This document shows, one piece after another, positions 19,793 to 30,340 of a DNA stretch of 64,000 nucleotides (position 1 is the stretch's first letter; each line of letters begins with the position of its first letter). A model generated the notes under the pieces. The model ran no database searches, was not told the origin of the DNA, and saw only the letters and a list, made by a program, of their open reading frames with translations. Location: NCBI GenBank assembly GCA_945860955.1, contig CAMATH010000029.1, positions 1 through 64,000 on the forward strand, written 5' to 3'. Origin of the DNA: Planctomicrobium piriforme (GTDB lineage: Bacteria; Planctomycetota; Planctomycetia; Planctomycetales; Planctomycetaceae). Made by a program: the position numbers and the translations under genes.

Positions 19793-20767
19793 TCAACCAC
19801 CCGGAGAATTCAACCGACCCGCCCGCTCACGAACGCTGTACGCCTCGTGATCGCGACTTGTGTTTGCGACAATCAGCTCGGCGAGCAATCCCAATGAGAG
19901 GAGCTGCCCCCCCAAGAGCAGTGCCGCGATTGAGTAGGCGAGCAGCGGTCGGTTGCCAATCGGCTCGGCGGTCGCGGCGTCAGCACCGGGCCAATGCCTG
20001 AGCAGCCACAGAGCGGCCAACCACGCCAATCCCAGCCCTCCCAAGGAAAAGAACCCCAGCCCCAGTCCGCCCAAAATGTGCAGCGGACGTTGGCCGAACG
20101 CCGTGAGAAATTTGACCGTGAGCAGGTCAAGAAAGCCCCGCAGGAATCGGCGGACGCCATATTTGCTGTGACCGTGCTGTCGGGGGCGGTGATGGACCCC
20201 CAGCTCGGCGACACGGAAACCGCGAGCGTGGGCGAGGACGGGAATGAAGCGATGGAGTTCGCCGTAGAGGTGGAGTTCTTCGGCCACAGGGCGTCGAAAG
20301 CACTTGAGGCCGCAGTTGTGGTCGTGGAGTGAGAGTCCGGTGAGTCGGCTGACCAACAGGTTAAAGACCTTGCTGGGACCGGTTTTGTGCCACGGGTCGA
20401 GGCGGCGGAGTTTCCAGCCGTTGACGACGTCGTACCCCTCGGCGAGTTTTTCGAGGAATTTGGGGATTTCGGCGGGGTCGTCCTGCAGGTCGGCGTCCAT
20501 CATGAAGAGGACGTCGCCGCTGGTGGCGCGCATGCCGGCGGACAGCGCCGACGCCTTGCCAAAGTTTCGTCGGAAGCGAATTCCCGAAACGCGGTCATCT
20601 TCAGCGGCCAGATCGCAAATTGTCTTCCAACTGGCGTCGGTGGAGCCATCGTCGACGAAGACGATTTCGACGTTGGGGATGGGGGGGCGACACGCTGTCG
20701 CGATTTGCGCGTGGAGTTCACGAAGGCTGTCGGCTTCGTTGAAGACGGGGATGATGATGGAGAGCAT
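19793..20767 (-). CDS. family 2 glycosyltransferase with C-terminal membrane segments (DPM1/GtrB type)
   Basis: 324 residues. The GT-A domain starts '[18 protein letters not shown]' and has '[13 protein letters not shown]', '[11 protein letters not shown]' and '[11 protein letters not shown]' (DxD metal site), then '[11 protein letters not shown]'. Two C-terminal hydrophobic segments ('[27 protein letters not shown]' and '[27 protein letters not shown]') anchor it in the membrane. This layout fits undecaprenyl- or polyprenyl-phosphate glycosyltransferases that feed envelope glycans. Start: ATG at 20767, where the GT2 fold begins. A much longer open frame upstream is only the antisense of gyrA. 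It diverges from gyrA. Confidence 0.85.
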   Translation of the reverse strand: MLSIIIPVFNEADSLRELHAQIATACRPPIPNVEIVFVDDGSTDASWKTICDLAAEDDRVSGIRFRRNFGKASALSAGMRATSGDVLFMMDADLQDDPAEIPKFLEKLAEGYDVVNGWKLRRLDPWHKTGPSKVFNLLVSRLTGLSLHDHNCGLKCFRRPVAEELHLYGELHRFIPVLAHARGFRVAELGVHHRPRQHGHSKYGVRRFLRGFLDLLTVKFLTAFGQRPLHILGGLGLGFFSLGGLGLAWLAALWLLRHWPGADAATAEPIGNRPLLAYSIAALLLGGQLLSLGLLAELIVANTSRDHEAYSVRERAGRLNSPGG

Positions 20768-20998
20768 GCGCGACGGTAGCCACAGTTGTGGGAGTTGTCG
20801 GCCAGATTGTCGCGTATCGGGCGGGCCGCCACAAGATTGTGAATTTCCCCGAAATTCGCTAGAATCCCCGTTCTGTTCTCGCGCCCGTTTTCTCTCTCCA
20901 AGAGGACACGGGTCGCGCTGTTTTCCGGGAAACCGCGGAGGGCGTTTTCGCCGTCGTCCCGGGTCTCCAGACCGCCCCCCACCTGAGGAGTCCGCACG

Positions 20999-23743
20999 TT
21001 GTCGACCGACGGAAACGGCAGCGACGAACGCATTCGTCCGCTCGACATTCAGGATGAAATGCGCACGAGCTACCTGACGTACGCCATGAGCGTCATCGTC
21101 AGCCGCGCTCTGCCCGACGTGCGCGACGGTCTCAAACCATCGCAACGCCGAATCCTCGTCGCGATGAACGACCTCAACCTCAACCCCGGGGCCTCCCGGA
21201 CCAAGTGTTCCAAAATCGCCGGCGAGACGATGGGTAATTACCATCCGCACGGCGACCAGGCGATTTACCCCACGCTGGTGCGCCTTGCGCAGTCGTGGAT
21301 GATGCGCGAGGTGCTGATCGACAAACAGGGGAACTTCGGCTCGCTCGCCGGCCTTCCCCCCGCGGCGATGCGGTATACCGAAGCCCGCCTGTCGTCTGTC
21401 GCCGCCGAACTCCTCGACGACCTCGACCGCGACACGGTCGATTTCATCCCCACCTACGACCAGCAACGGCAGGAGCCGGTCGTGCTGCCGGCGCGGGTGC
21501 CGAACCTGCTGATCAACGGTTCCTACGGCATCGCCGTCGGGATGGCAACCAGCATCCCCCCGCACAATCTCGATGAAACGTGCGACGCGGTGATCAAGTT
21601 GATCGACGACCCGGCCGCCTCGATCTGGGATCTGCTCGAAGTTCTTCCCGGTCCCGATTTTCCGACCGGAGGCATCATCTGTGGACGGAGCGGGATCCGG
21701 CAGGGATACATCACGGGGCGTTCGACAATCACCTTGCGGGCTCGCACCCATTTCGAGACCGAAAAGAACAGCGACGTCATTGTCGTCACCGAAATTCCGT
21801 ATCTCGAAACACGCGACCGCGTCCGCGAAAAACTTGAACAGTTGGTTCGCGATGACCGGATTCAGGGCATCTCCAAGATCGTCGACCTGACCGACCGCAA
21901 CACGCCCGACTGGCAGGTTCGGCTGCACATCGTGCTGCGACGAGACGCCGACCGCGATGTGGTGCTGAACCAGTTGTTCGAGTTCTCGCCACTGCAGGGA
22001 ACGTTCAGCATCATTCTGTTGGCGCTTGTGGGAAATCGCCCGCAGACGCTGTCGATCAAACAGATGCTGCAGGAGTTCATTCGGCACCGCGTCGACGTGC
22101 TGCGCCGGCGGACGGAATTCCTGCTCGCCGAGTCGCGCAAACGGAAGCACACGGTCGAAGGTTTGCTCATCGCGCAGATCAACATCGACGAGGTGATCAG
22201 CACGATTCGCAACAGCCCGAGCCGATCGGAGGCGAAGGACCGGTTGCAGACCCTGCAAGTGCCCGGCGGCCTCATCGAACGGGCGCTGGGTGAAAAAGGC
22301 TGGCCCGCGTTTGTCGAAGACCGGGGTGCCGCCGAGTCGTACACGCTGTCGGCGACGCAAGCCGAGGCGATTGTCGCGATGCAGTTGGGATCGCTGGCGG
22401 GGCTGGAACGGGAAAAGCTGGGGGACGAGTTCCGCAAGCTGCTCGACGACATCATCGAGTTCCTGCGGCTGTTGTCGGACGAAGCGAACCTCTTGGCGCT
22501 CGTTCGCGAGGATATGGAAGAGGTCAAGCGAAAGTACGGCGACAAACGCCGCACGACGATCACCGACGAAGAGGCGGGAGCCGTTCTGCGCGACGATCTC
22601 ATTCCGGAAGAGACGATGGCCGTGACGCTGTCGCACCGGGGTTACATCAAGCGGATGGAGTTGTCGGCGTATCGGGCGCAGAAACGGGGTGGCCGGGGAA
22701 TCGCCGGCGCGAAGAGTGGTGAAGAAGATCCCATTCAGCAGTTGTTCGTCGCCAGCACGCACAACTACCTGTTGTTCTTCACCGATCGTGGCAAGGTCTT
22801 CTGGCAGAAGGTGTACGACCTGCCGCTGTTGAACCGCACGGCCAAAGGTCGGGCGGTGGTGAATCTGCTCAACCTGCAAGAGGGGGAAAAGGTCTTCAAC
22901 TGCCTGGCGGTGCGTGAATTCGACGACGTGCGGCAGGTGGTGATGGCGACCCGTAACGGCGTGGTGAAGAAGACGAGTCTGTCGGAATACAGCCGGCCGA
23001 AGTCGGGGGGGATCATCGCGATCCGCCTGGAAGATGGGGACGAGCTGATTGATGTGGTGCTGGTCTCGCCGGGCCAGGATCTGCTGATCGCAACCTCGCA
23101 GGGGATGGCGATTCGGTTCTCGCAGGATGACGCCCGCAGCATGGGGCGCGCCACGTACGGCGTGAAGGGGATCGATCTGGGACAGGGGGATTACGTTGTG
23201 GGGATGGTGGTCGCCGACCCGGCGATGGACCTGTTGACGGTGTGCGAGAACGGGTACGGCAAGCGGACGCCGTTTGGCGGAGCCGAGGAAGTCGCTGACG
23301 ATGTGACAGAAGACGCCGTGCCTGCGGAGGTGACTTCGCCAGCCCCAATCGAAGAGGCTCCCGCCACTGAATCGGCGGTCACACCCGAAGGGGGCGAAGG
23401 AGAAGTGACGGACGAAGCGGGAGCGCGGGGAGGCAGCGCGAGTTACCGTCGGCAACGGCGTGGCGGGAAGGGGTTGCGGAACATCCGCTGCACCGAACGC
23501 AACGGTCGGGTGGTCGATGTCATCGGTGTTTCGGAGAATGACGAAGTGCTGATGGTGACCTCCAACGGCATCATCCAACGGATTCGGGCCATCGACGTCA
23601 GTCGGATCGGTCGAAACACGCAAGGCGTGCGCGTCATCCGACTCGATGGTGGAGACAAACTGGTGGGACTGGCCCGCGTTCCGCCGGAAGATGGCGTCGA
23701 AGACGAGCTGCCTCCCGAAACGCCGATGGCACCTGTAGTGTAA
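20999..23743 (+). CDS. gyrA: DNA gyrase subunit A
   Basis: 914 residues. It cuts and rejoins DNA; the catalytic Tyr is Y126 in '[11 protein letters not shown]'. The first beta-pinwheel blade has the GyrA box QKRGGRG at 561-567, which marks a gyrase rather than topoisomerase IV. A second box-like QRRGGKG lies at 819-825, preceded by an acidic, Pro/Ala-rich insertion of about 50 residues. In the quinolone-resistance region '[12 protein letters not shown]' has Gln and Pro where E. coli has S83 and D87. Start: TTG at 20999, supported by GAGGAG 9 bases upstream; no ATG competes. gyrB is 5 kb away on the other strand. Confidence 0.95.
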   Translation: MSTDGNGSDERIRPLDIQDEMRTSYLTYAMSVIVSRALPDVRDGLKPSQRRILVAMNDLNLNPGASRTKCSKIAGETMGNYHPHGDQAIYPTLVRLAQSWMMREVLIDKQGNFGSLAGLPPAAMRYTEARLSSVAAELLDDLDRDTVDFIPTYDQQRQEPVVLPARVPNLLINGSYGIAVGMATSIPPHNLDETCDAVIKLIDDPAASIWDLLEVLPGPDFPTGGIICGRSGIRQGYITGRSTITLRARTHFETEKNSDVIVVTEIPYLETRDRVREKLEQLVRDDRIQGISKIVDLTDRNTPDWQVRLHIVLRRDADRDVVLNQLFEFSPLQGTFSIILLALVGNRPQTLSIKQMLQEFIRHRVDVLRRRTEFLLAESRKRKHTVEGLLIAQINIDEVISTIRNSPSRSEAKDRLQTLQVPGGLIERALGEKGWPAFVEDRGAAESYTLSATQAEAIVAMQLGSLAGLEREKLGDEFRKLLDDIIEFLRLLSDEANLLALVREDMEEVKRKYGDKRRTTITDEEAGAVLRDDLIPEETMAVTLSHRGYIKRMELSAYRAQKRGGRGIAGAKSGEEDPIQQLFVASTHNYLLFFTDRGKVFWQKVYDLPLLNRTAKGRAVVNLLNLQEGEKVFNCLAVREFDDVRQVVMATRNGVVKKTSLSEYSRPKSGGIIAIRLEDGDELIDVVLVSPGQDLLIATSQGMAIRFSQDDARSMGRATYGVKGIDLGQGDYVVGMVVADPAMDLLTVCENGYGKRTPFGGAEEVADDVTEDAVPAEVTSPAPIEEAPATESAVTPEGGEGEVTDEAGARGGSASYRRQRRGGKGLRNIRCTERNGRVVDVIGVSENDEVLMVTSNGIIQRIRAIDVSRIGRNTQGVRVIRLDGGDKLVGLARVPPEDGVEDELPPETPMAPVV

Positions 23744-23777
23744 GGCGAACCGGCCGACGTAAGTCGCCGGGTTTTTC
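23744..23777. repeat. repeat family R3, single copy
   Basis: GGCGAACCGGCCGACGTAAG then TCGCCGGGTTTTT, immediately after the gyrA stop; the palindrome followed by T5 may terminate gyrA. Confidence 0.7.
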
Positions 23778-23914
23778 GACGCGCGTCCGCTGCCTTGACC
23801 CGGCCCGCCGCGGCGGGACGCCAACCGGCTCGCCATGGTTGCCGATGTGGTCAGGTCGCACGATAATCCCGCAAACGTGGTTCTGTCCGCTTTTCGCGCT
23901 TCTTGGGTTGTCGC

Positions 23915-25957
23915 ATGCGTTTCACGATTGATCGACCGATTCGGTCCGCCGGCTGGCTTTGCTTCGCGGTCGCCGCGCTCTGCGTCGCCCCACTCCGCGC
24001 CGACGGCCCCGCCGACAACAACCCGGAAACTGTTCGGCGGGTTCCCCTGCTGGGAGTCGAAGTCCCGGCACCGGTTCGCGAGGAGTTGACCAAAGGGCTG
24101 ACCGAGCTGAAGCAGGCGATAGCGGCACTTGAGGCGAACCCCAACCCGCGCGTCAAAGCGCTGCTCCCCGACGTCATCATCTTTCACCGCGCCGTTTCCG
24201 ACGCGCTCGAATTCCGGGAATTCTTCAATGAAAAGGAACTTCCGTCGGCGACAGAACTGTTGAAACAAGGGCTCGAACGGGCGAAACAACTGGCGGCGGG
24301 GCAGGCTCCGTGGACCGAGCAGACCGGTCTGATTGTGCGAGGATATGTCTCGAAGATCGACGGTTCGGTTCAGCCCTATGGGTTGATTGTTCCCGAGTCG
24401 TATGTCGCACGCGGTACGCAACGGCATCGATTGGACCTCTGGTTCCACGGCCGGGGTGAGACGTTGAGTGAGGTGAACTTTCTGGTGGGTCGGCAGAGAG
24501 ATCGCGGAGTGTTCGCGCCGGCGGACGGGTTCGTGCTGCATCCGTATGGCCGGTATTGCAACGCCTTCAAATTCGCTGGCGAGATCGACGTTCTGGAAGC
24601 GCTCGAATCGGTCGAACGGAACTACCGCATCGACGCCGACCGGATCGCGTCGCGTGGTTTCTCGATGGGTGGAGCCGCCTGCTGGCAGTTCGCGGTGCAC
24701 TACGCCGACCGGTTTGTCGGCGCGACCCCCGGGGCCGGCTTTTCGGAAACGCCCGAGTTCCTGCGAGTCTTCCAGAAAGAAACGCTCGATCCAAAGCCGT
24801 GGGAGAAGACGCTGTGGCACATGTACGACTGCAACGACTGGGCGGTCAATTTGTGGCATTGCCCGACGATCGCCTACTCGGGTGAAGACGACTCGCAAAA
24901 ACAGGCGGCCGACGTGATGGAAAAGGCGCTCGGCGACGTGGGGATCGATCTGGTGCATCTCATCGGCCCTAAAACCGGTCACTCGTATCATCCCGTTGTC
25001 CGCGATGAGATTGAACGCCGGTTCAACTCGATCGTCGCCCGCGGCCGCGATCGCAATCCGCAGGAAATTCACTTCACCACCTACACCCTGCGCTACAACC
25101 GTATGCACTGGGTGACGGTTGACGCGCTCGACGAACATTGGCAGAAAGCTCAGGTCGACGCGCAGTGGCATCCGGAAGGAAGCGTCGACGTGCAGTCGAC
25201 GAACGTGGCAGCCTTGACGCTGTCATTCGTTCCGGGAGAAGCCCCCTTCGACATCACGAAGCCGGTCTCATTGACGATCGACGGCAAAGACGTGAAGGGA
25301 CCGCGTCCCCGTTCCGATCGTTCCTGGAGCGTGTCGCTGAAGCGGGACCAGGGAAGCTGGGTCATTGCAAAGCCAAACGCGGAGACCGCCCGGAAGAAGC
25401 ACGGACTGCAAGGTCCGATCGATGATGCCTTCATGGACTCGTTCGTATTCGTGACGCCGACCGGCACGGGCAAGCACCCCGATATCGACCGATGGGTGAA
25501 GTCGGAACTCGAGCGGGCGATTGAACACTGGCGTCGGCAGTTTCGCGGCCGGCCCCGCGTGGTCGATGACCAGTCGCTGACCGACGCCGACATCGCCAGC
25601 AAAAACCTCGTGCTGTGGGGTGATCCCGCGTCGAACAAGATTCTCGCCAAAATCGCCAACCAGTTGCCCATCGCCTGGAACGACGCGGAGGTCGCGGTCG
25701 ACAATCGCAAGTTCCCGTCGGCTCATCACGGCCTGATCCTCTGCTGTCCCAATCCGCTCAACGCCAATCGCTACGTTGTGCTGAACAGCTCGTTCACTTA
25801 TCGCGACTACGATTATCTCAACAACGCCCGGCAGGTCTCCCGTCTGCCCGACTGGGCGGTGATTGACATTCGGACTCCGCCGGGAACCCAATACCCCGGC
25901 AAGGTCGCCGACGCCGACTTCTTCGACGAGTCGTGGAAGGTCCGTCCGCCCAAGTGA
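23915..25957 (+). CDS. secreted alpha/beta-hydrolase-like protein (prolyl-oligopeptidase-like)
   Basis: About 680 residues. The N-terminus [29 protein letters not shown] is a signal peptide. The middle is an alpha/beta-hydrolase: '[13 protein letters not shown]' (oxyanion strand), '[13 protein letters not shown]' (nucleophile elbow), '[21 protein letters not shown]' (acid) and '[10 protein letters not shown]' (His). The C-terminal third is beta-rich and carries '[16 protein letters not shown]', as in relatives annotated as peptidase S9 or feruloyl-esterase-like proteins. Substrate unknown; polysaccharide esters are plausible. Start: ATG at 23915; a TTG at 23903 is in frame but unsupported. 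LOG and ferritin-like genes follow on the same strand. Confidence 0.8.
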   Translation: MRFTIDRPIRSAGWLCFAVAALCVAPLRADGPADNNPETVRRVPLLGVEVPAPVREELTKGLTELKQAIAALEANPNPRVKALLPDVIIFHRAVSDALEFREFFNEKELPSATELLKQGLERAKQLAAGQAPWTEQTGLIVRGYVSKIDGSVQPYGLIVPESYVARGTQRHRLDLWFHGRGETLSEVNFLVGRQRDRGVFAPADGFVLHPYGRYCNAFKFAGEIDVLEALESVERNYRIDADRIASRGFSMGGAACWQFAVHYADRFVGATPGAGFSETPEFLRVFQKETLDPKPWEKTLWHMYDCNDWAVNLWHCPTIAYSGEDDSQKQAADVMEKALGDVGIDLVHLIGPKTGHSYHPVVRDEIERRFNSIVARGRDRNPQEIHFTTYTLRYNRMHWVTVDALDEHWQKAQVDAQWHPEGSVDVQSTNVAALTLSFVPGEAPFDITKPVSLTIDGKDVKGPRPRSDRSWSVSLKRDQGSWVIAKPNAETARKKHGLQGPIDDAFMDSFVFVTPTGTGKHPDIDRWVKSELERAIEHWRRQFRGRPRVVDDQSLTDADIASKNLVLWGDPASNKILAKIANQLPIAWNDAEVAVDNRKFPSAHHGLILCCPNPLNANRYVVLNSSFTYRDYDYLNNARQVSRLPDWAVIDIRTPPGTQYPGKVADADFFDESWKVRPPK

Positions 25958-26032
25958 TTCAGGTTTGGCCCCCCTGATCTTCCTGACTGTCGCTGTGACG
26001 CTCGTGTTCGCTCTCTCTGCCAGCCTGCCCCC

Positions 26033-26620
26033 ATGTCATTGCAACGCGTCGCCGTCTATTGCGCCTCCAGTAACCAGGTGCATCCCGACTTCCATGACGC
26101 CGCCTTTCGCATGGGGCAGATCCTGGCCCAGGCAAAGATCACCATCGTCTACGGTGGCGGCCGGATCGGCTCGATGGGTCAGCTCGCCGACGGTGCACTG
26201 GCCGCCGGCGGTCGGGTCGTCGGCGTGATCCCCAACTTCATGGCGGAAATCGAATGGGGGCACACGGGGGTCAACGAGCTGCTGGTCGTTGACGATATGC
26301 ATGGTCGCAAGCGAATCATGCTGGAACAGTCGGACGCTGTCATCGCTCTCCCGGGAGGTTGTGGCACGTTTGAAGAACTGCTCGAAGCGATCACGCTCAA
26401 ACGCCTGGGGATCTACCACAAACCGATCGTGCTGGTGAACACCCGCAACTACTTCGACAAGCTCCAGGAACTGATGCAGCAATGCGTCGCCGAGCGGTTC
26501 ATGTCGGAGAAACACTTGGCGATGTGGCAACTGGTCGAACGTCCGGAAGATGTGCTGGGAGCGATCGCCGGCGCGAAAAACTGGGGTGGAGACGCCCGGG
26601 AATTCGCGGTGATGAAGTGA
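26033..26620 (+). CDS. LOG family protein (TIGR00730)
   Basis: 195 residues. LOG enzymes release adenine or cytokinin bases from nucleoside 5'-monophosphates with phosphoribohydrolase activity; the bacterial role is often nucleotide salvage. The signature 'PGGCGTFEEL' is complete, and 'YGGGRIGSMGQLADGAL' is the Rossmann-like phosphate-binding region. 'RKRIMLEQSDAVIALPGG' precedes it. Length is normal and there is no signal. The gene starts 75 bp after the secreted hydrolase gene and ends five bases before the next start, so the last two at least are co-transcribed. Confidence 0.9.
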   Translation: MSLQRVAVYCASSNQVHPDFHDAAFRMGQILAQAKITIVYGGGRIGSMGQLADGALAAGGRVVGVIPNFMAEIEWGHTGVNELLVVDDMHGRKRIMLEQSDAVIALPGGCGTFEELLEAITLKRLGIYHKPIVLVNTRNYFDKLQELMQQCVAERFMSEKHLAMWQLVERPEDVLGAIAGAKNWGGDAREFAVMK

Positions 26621-26625
26621 CCCAC

Positions 26626-28062
26626 ATGTCCGAATCTCCCTCCGCCAATTCCCCTGTCGTTCCCCAAATTCCACCGCTCGCGGGACTCTGTTCATTCGAG
26701 GCGGCGAGCGCCCACGGGATGTCGGTGGACGAGTGCGTCGCGTGGCTCAAGCGGTTGCATTATCTGTTTCGGCAATTGCACGAGATCTTTACGGCACGCA
26801 TCACCTCCGAGCCGTTGTATGAGTTGAAGACCGCGTTCAGCCATCACGGCTGGCTCTGTGCCGAGCAGGCGACGGCGTTGCGCACCCGCGTGGGTGAGAT
26901 GCGCGAACCCCCCTTGGGACTGGAGGCTGTTCCCCACCCGGGTTTAAAGCTCGCGGTGGATGAAGTCCGGTCGGCACCCGACGCGACTGCGCTGTGCGTG
27001 GGGTTGTACGACCTGCTGCTCCCTTCGCTGCGGGAATCGCTGGAGGAATATCGACAGGCGACCAATCCGCTCGCCGACGCTCCGAGCGTGCGGCTCTCGC
27101 GATTTGCGCTGCTGGATGTCGACGACATGCTGCGATTCGGTCGGGTTGCGATCGAAGGACTGGCGACAACGCACGAGTCCCAAGCCATGGACGGTTGGCG
27201 TGAACTCCTGCGTCAGTCGTTGAAGTGTGCCGGGGGGATTTCTGGGCGCGGTGAGGAAACGACTGTACTCCCTTCCCCATGCTACTCGGCACGTCCCTGG
27301 CATTACGACCCGGTTCCACGCCGGGATGCACGCTTTCACGACTCCTACAACGGCGGCGTGAATCCCGAGGCGTTTCTGTACGACGAGCGATTCTCCCCGC
27401 GGGACAAGACCCTCATGCTGTTTTACAAACGGCTGCGTGAGATCGACGTCCCTGAGATGATGGCGAGTATTCTGGTCGAGTCTCCGGAAAAGCCCTGGGG
27501 GTTCCACCACGACATGTCCCGACAGCTCTGGGACGAAGCGCGTCACGCGATGATGGGAGAGGTTGGCTTTCATCAACTGGGAATTGACTGGACGCGAATC
27601 CCAATCAACTACACGTGGTCGCTCAATCTCAACACGCAACTGACCGCGCAAGAACGACACGCTGTCCTGTTTTTTATCGAACAGGGGCTGATGCCCCGCA
27701 CCGGCAAGCGGTATGAATGGGAAGTGGGGAAGGAGTCGGGGGTGGCGCTCGCCTCGCTGTTTCAGGACTTCGACTGGGCCGACGAAGTGTTGCACGCGCA
27801 ACTTGGGAGGGAGTGGTATGTGAAGGGGTTTGGCGATTTGAATTCCGCCTTGGCGTATGGCGACCGCTGCTGGTCGAAAGTGATGAGCCGCTGGGGGGAG
27901 TACCGTGAACAAGGCCTGACACAACATCGCAATTGGTGGCCCGAATTGTACGCCAATGCGTGCGCGATCTTGGGAGTTCCCCCAGACACTCAGGCCGCCG
28001 CGTTTTGCGAGACGTATGAAACGGTGCGGGCTGACCTGAAGGAGATCTCGGCGTCGGGTTGA
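26626..28062 (+). CDS. ferritin-like-fold candidate protein, function unknown
   Basis: 478 residues. I do not recognise a named family. The C-terminal half carries 'KPWGFHHDMSRQLWDEARHAMMGEVGFHQLG', whose 'DEARHAMMGE' resembles the E-x-x-H iron-ligand helix of ferritin-like or DUF455 proteins. 'TAQERHAVLFFIEQGLM' follows. The N-terminal half is helical ('WLKRLHYLFRQLHEIFTARITSEPLYELKTAFSHHGWLCAEQATALRTRV'). There is no signal. Start: ATG at 26626; an upstream ORF extension overlaps the LOG gene and is rejected. A di-metal oxygenase or a scaffold is possible; the evidence is one motif. Confidence 0.6.
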   Translation: MSESPSANSPVVPQIPPLAGLCSFEAASAHGMSVDECVAWLKRLHYLFRQLHEIFTARITSEPLYELKTAFSHHGWLCAEQATALRTRVGEMREPPLGLEAVPHPGLKLAVDEVRSAPDATALCVGLYDLLLPSLRESLEEYRQATNPLADAPSVRLSRFALLDVDDMLRFGRVAIEGLATTHESQAMDGWRELLRQSLKCAGGISGRGEETTVLPSPCYSARPWHYDPVPRRDARFHDSYNGGVNPEAFLYDERFSPRDKTLMLFYKRLREIDVPEMMASILVESPEKPWGFHHDMSRQLWDEARHAMMGEVGFHQLGIDWTRIPINYTWSLNLNTQLTAQERHAVLFFIEQGLMPRTGKRYEWEVGKESGVALASLFQDFDWADEVLHAQLGREWYVKGFGDLNSALAYGDRCWSKVMSRWGEYREQGLTQHRNWWPELYANACAILGVPPDTQAAAFCETYETVRADLKEISASG

Positions 28063-28690
28063 TTCTGGTGCGTCGTCTTGACGTTGTGCGTCCAGCAGGG
28101 GCAGTCTTTCGGAGAATGACGCAATGTAGCCCGCACTCTCCGAGTGCGCGGCCCGCAGTGCGAATTCCGTCGCACGGCGCACTCCGGGCTGGCGCAACCC
28201 CCCAAGCGAGGCGTCCGTCGCGAAATGAATTGACCCCCATCGGGGCTTCGCCTCTTCGCCGCGACTCACCCCGCACCGCGTCGCCCGCCGTGGCGTGGGT
28301 TTCAACCCGCGCGCGGACGGTGTTGAGACTTTCTGACAGAGCCGCGCCCGTCAGGAAGCGGTTGCCGGTTTGCGCCTCCGGATAGGCGCGGCACTGCGCC
28401 CAGATCCATCGAGCGCCTCCCAAGGTTCAAAAGAAAGAAGTTTTGACAGGATGAAGAGGATGAAAGGGATGAACAGGATTCTCAAATTCAACGTCCCGGG
28501 TCGGCTTTTCCCGCCATTCCGCCTCCTTCCATCACCTGCCTGATCCTGTTCATCCTCTTCATCCCTTTCATCCTGTCTCCCCTTTTACGTCCGTACGTCC
28601 CTTCCGTTTTTTTTCTTGTACCCCGATGGGATCTCCTCGCGATGGCCTCGCCTTTTGAGCTGTGCGTTAGAACCAGGTCAGAAACCCGTC
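28063..28690. repeat. repeat-only gap with R4 arm and R2 inverted pair
   Basis: R4 arm at 28339-28362 and an R2 inverted pair at 28445-28577 (GACAGGATGAAGAGGATG and its reverse complement). The remainder has many short palindromes (for example GCCCGCACTCTCCGAGTGCG near 28130). The short ORFs are not credible. No terminator is obvious for either flanking gene. Confidence 0.7.
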
Positions 28691-30094
28691 CTACCGAGCA
28701 AGCGGTTTGTTTTCGGCGGCGTCCGATTGAGAGTTCCAGGCGATCTGGTCAAAGAGCTTCAATAACCGTTCCCCCCGCGCGGGATGGATTCCCTTCACCC
28801 AGGCGATTCGACCGGCGAGATGCTGGCGGAAGTTGGGGTGCTGGTCGCGGTTCTGTTCTGAGGGACCGGTCCGCGCGCAGTTGAACAGAATTGCCTTCAA
28901 AGTATCGAAATCGCGGCGGTCGACATTCGGTCGCTCATTGACGACAACCCCCAGCACTGACTGGCGCTTCCCCGATCGTTGGATCCGGGTCTTGCGATGT
29001 TGAATCGCGAACCCTTCATCGAGTGTGATGGCCCCGACGAAAATGCGAAATCGGCCAAGCCGGCGTTCAAACGACGCGTCGCCTGAAAAGACCAGATCGT
29101 CGGCGTAGCGCGTGTAGAACGCACCCGACTTTCGCGCCAGCCCCAGCAGCCGGCAGTCGAGTCGATAGGCGCATAGATTGGCGAGCGCTGGAGATGTCGG
29201 CGCGCCCTGTGGCAAATGCCGACGTCCGAACCGCAACCAGACCGACCTCCACGTCTCGACAGGATGAGCGGACCTCACCACTTGAGCCGGAGTCGCATTC
29301 GTGCAGAGTCCGGCCAGCAGACGGGCGACCGCCTCGGGGTATCCGATCCAGCGAAAGGTCGCCTGAATCCGTTCCACGGTGATCGAAGGAAAGAAGTCCC
29401 GCAGATCGATCGACAGCACGACCCGCTGTCCGACGTGTCCCTCGGCACAGGTGACCGGGGAATGACCCATTCGAAAGGCGTGAGCCGACGGGTGAGGGGG
29501 AATCGGGTTGAGAATCTCGGCGAGGATGCGTCGCTGAATCGCTTTGAGAAGTGGCTTGGGGTGTTCGATGAGCCGACGTCGGCCGCGACCTTTGTCGATC
29601 CAGCGATACCGGTAGCGTCGAAACCGGGTGTCGCAACGCAGCCGTTCTCTCCCCGCGACGTCGGCTAGCCAATCAAGCTGTTTTGTCGAAACGGCCAGCC
29701 AGTCGGCGAGTTCTCGGGGCGTGGTCAGCGGGGGGAGGAGGTCGGTGTACGGAATCTCCGGCATTGGCCGCATCAGGGGCGCAGGAGGGGCCACCCACAA
29801 CTCACCCGCTGCCAGCAGCAGCCGGGTCGGCGTCCGGGGACGTCGCCGTCGGAGCGCCTGGAGGAGTTGCGAGACCGGGCGTGAACGGGTAGCCAGAAAG
29901 TCGTCGAGTGCGGATTGTGTCGGGGAGGGGGGGGCGGTTCCCAACTGGAGCAGCAGCGCCTCGACGAAACCCTGAACCGCGCGTCCGGCAGCGGGGAGTT
30001 CGCACAGGTCGGCGACTCGTTCGGTGATCGCGGGGCGATCCCAGATTCCACCCAGCAGGTGGTCGCGGAGCAGTGCTTGGAAACGGGGATGCAT
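28691..30094 (-). CDS. retron-like reverse transcriptase
   Basis: 467 residues. Residues 1-125 are an N-terminal extension; the RT fingers-palm follows. Motifs: 'SAHAF' and 'CAEGH' (216-220) before motif A 'SIDLRDFFPSI' (228-238), 'PQGAPTSPALANL' (295-307), catalytic 'YTRYADD' (327-333, YADD 330-333), and 'KTRIQRSGKRQSVLGVVVN'. The order and wording are those of retron RTs such as Mx162. The retron signatures N-A-x-x-H and V-T-G read C-A-E-G-H and V-L-G here, so it may be a divergent retron or a sister clade. The 5' leader is hairpin-rich (30095-30340). No accessory effector gene is adjacent; the N-terminal extension could serve. Confidence 0.85.
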   Translation of the reverse strand: MHPRFQALLRDHLLGGIWDRPAITERVADLCELPAAGRAVQGFVEALLLQLGTAPPSPTQSALDDFLATRSRPVSQLLQALRRRRPRTPTRLLLAAGELWVAPPAPLMRPMPEIPYTDLLPPLTTPRELADWLAVSTKQLDWLADVAGRERLRCDTRFRRYRYRWIDKGRGRRRLIEHPKPLLKAIQRRILAEILNPIPPHPSAHAFRMGHSPVTCAEGHVGQRVVLSIDLRDFFPSITVERIQATFRWIGYPEAVARLLAGLCTNATPAQVVRSAHPVETWRSVWLRFGRRHLPQGAPTSPALANLCAYRLDCRLLGLARKSGAFYTRYADDLVFSGDASFERRLGRFRIFVGAITLDEGFAIQHRKTRIQRSGKRQSVLGVVVNERPNVDRRDFDTLKAILFNCARTGPSEQNRDQHPNFRQHLAGRIAWVKGIHPARGERLLKLFDQIAWNSQSDAAENKPLAR

Positions 30095-30340
30095 GGGACT
30101 CCGGCACTCGACCGCTCCAGGGGTTTGAAAGAGGGGCTCGACGCTCCGCGGACTCTCGTGGGGCGCGACCAGCTCTGCGCAGGGCGCAGGATCGGTCGCG
30201 CGTCGGCGTGATCAGGGTCCAACAGGTTCGCCGGGGTTACCCCGGCAAGGCGAAAGCCACAGGGCGATCACCAGCCAGGAGCGCCGGCCCCTCGTGGGTG
30301 ACGATAGGGCAGGCGGAGTGGTGGTGTCAAATTAGAGCGT
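30095..30340 (-). ncRNA. candidate retron-type non-coding RNA (msr-msd)
   Basis: The 246 bp between the SirB1-like gene and the RT gene are highly structured on the RT strand. One hairpin is a perfect GCCGGGG/CCCCGGC stem with a 3-base loop (30230-30246). Another is GCGCGACC/GGTCGCGC (30201-30163) with a 4x4 internal loop enclosing CTGCGC/GCGCAG. Retron msr-msd RNAs lie in this position. A priming guanosine and a1/a2 arms could not be fixed by eye. Confidence 0.45.

Noticed and set aside
19793-25171. A 1792-residue open frame on the minus strand
   Set aside because: All but the last 324 codons are antisense to gyrA and the next hydrolase gene. Only the glycosyltransferase part, from the ATG at 20767, is kept.
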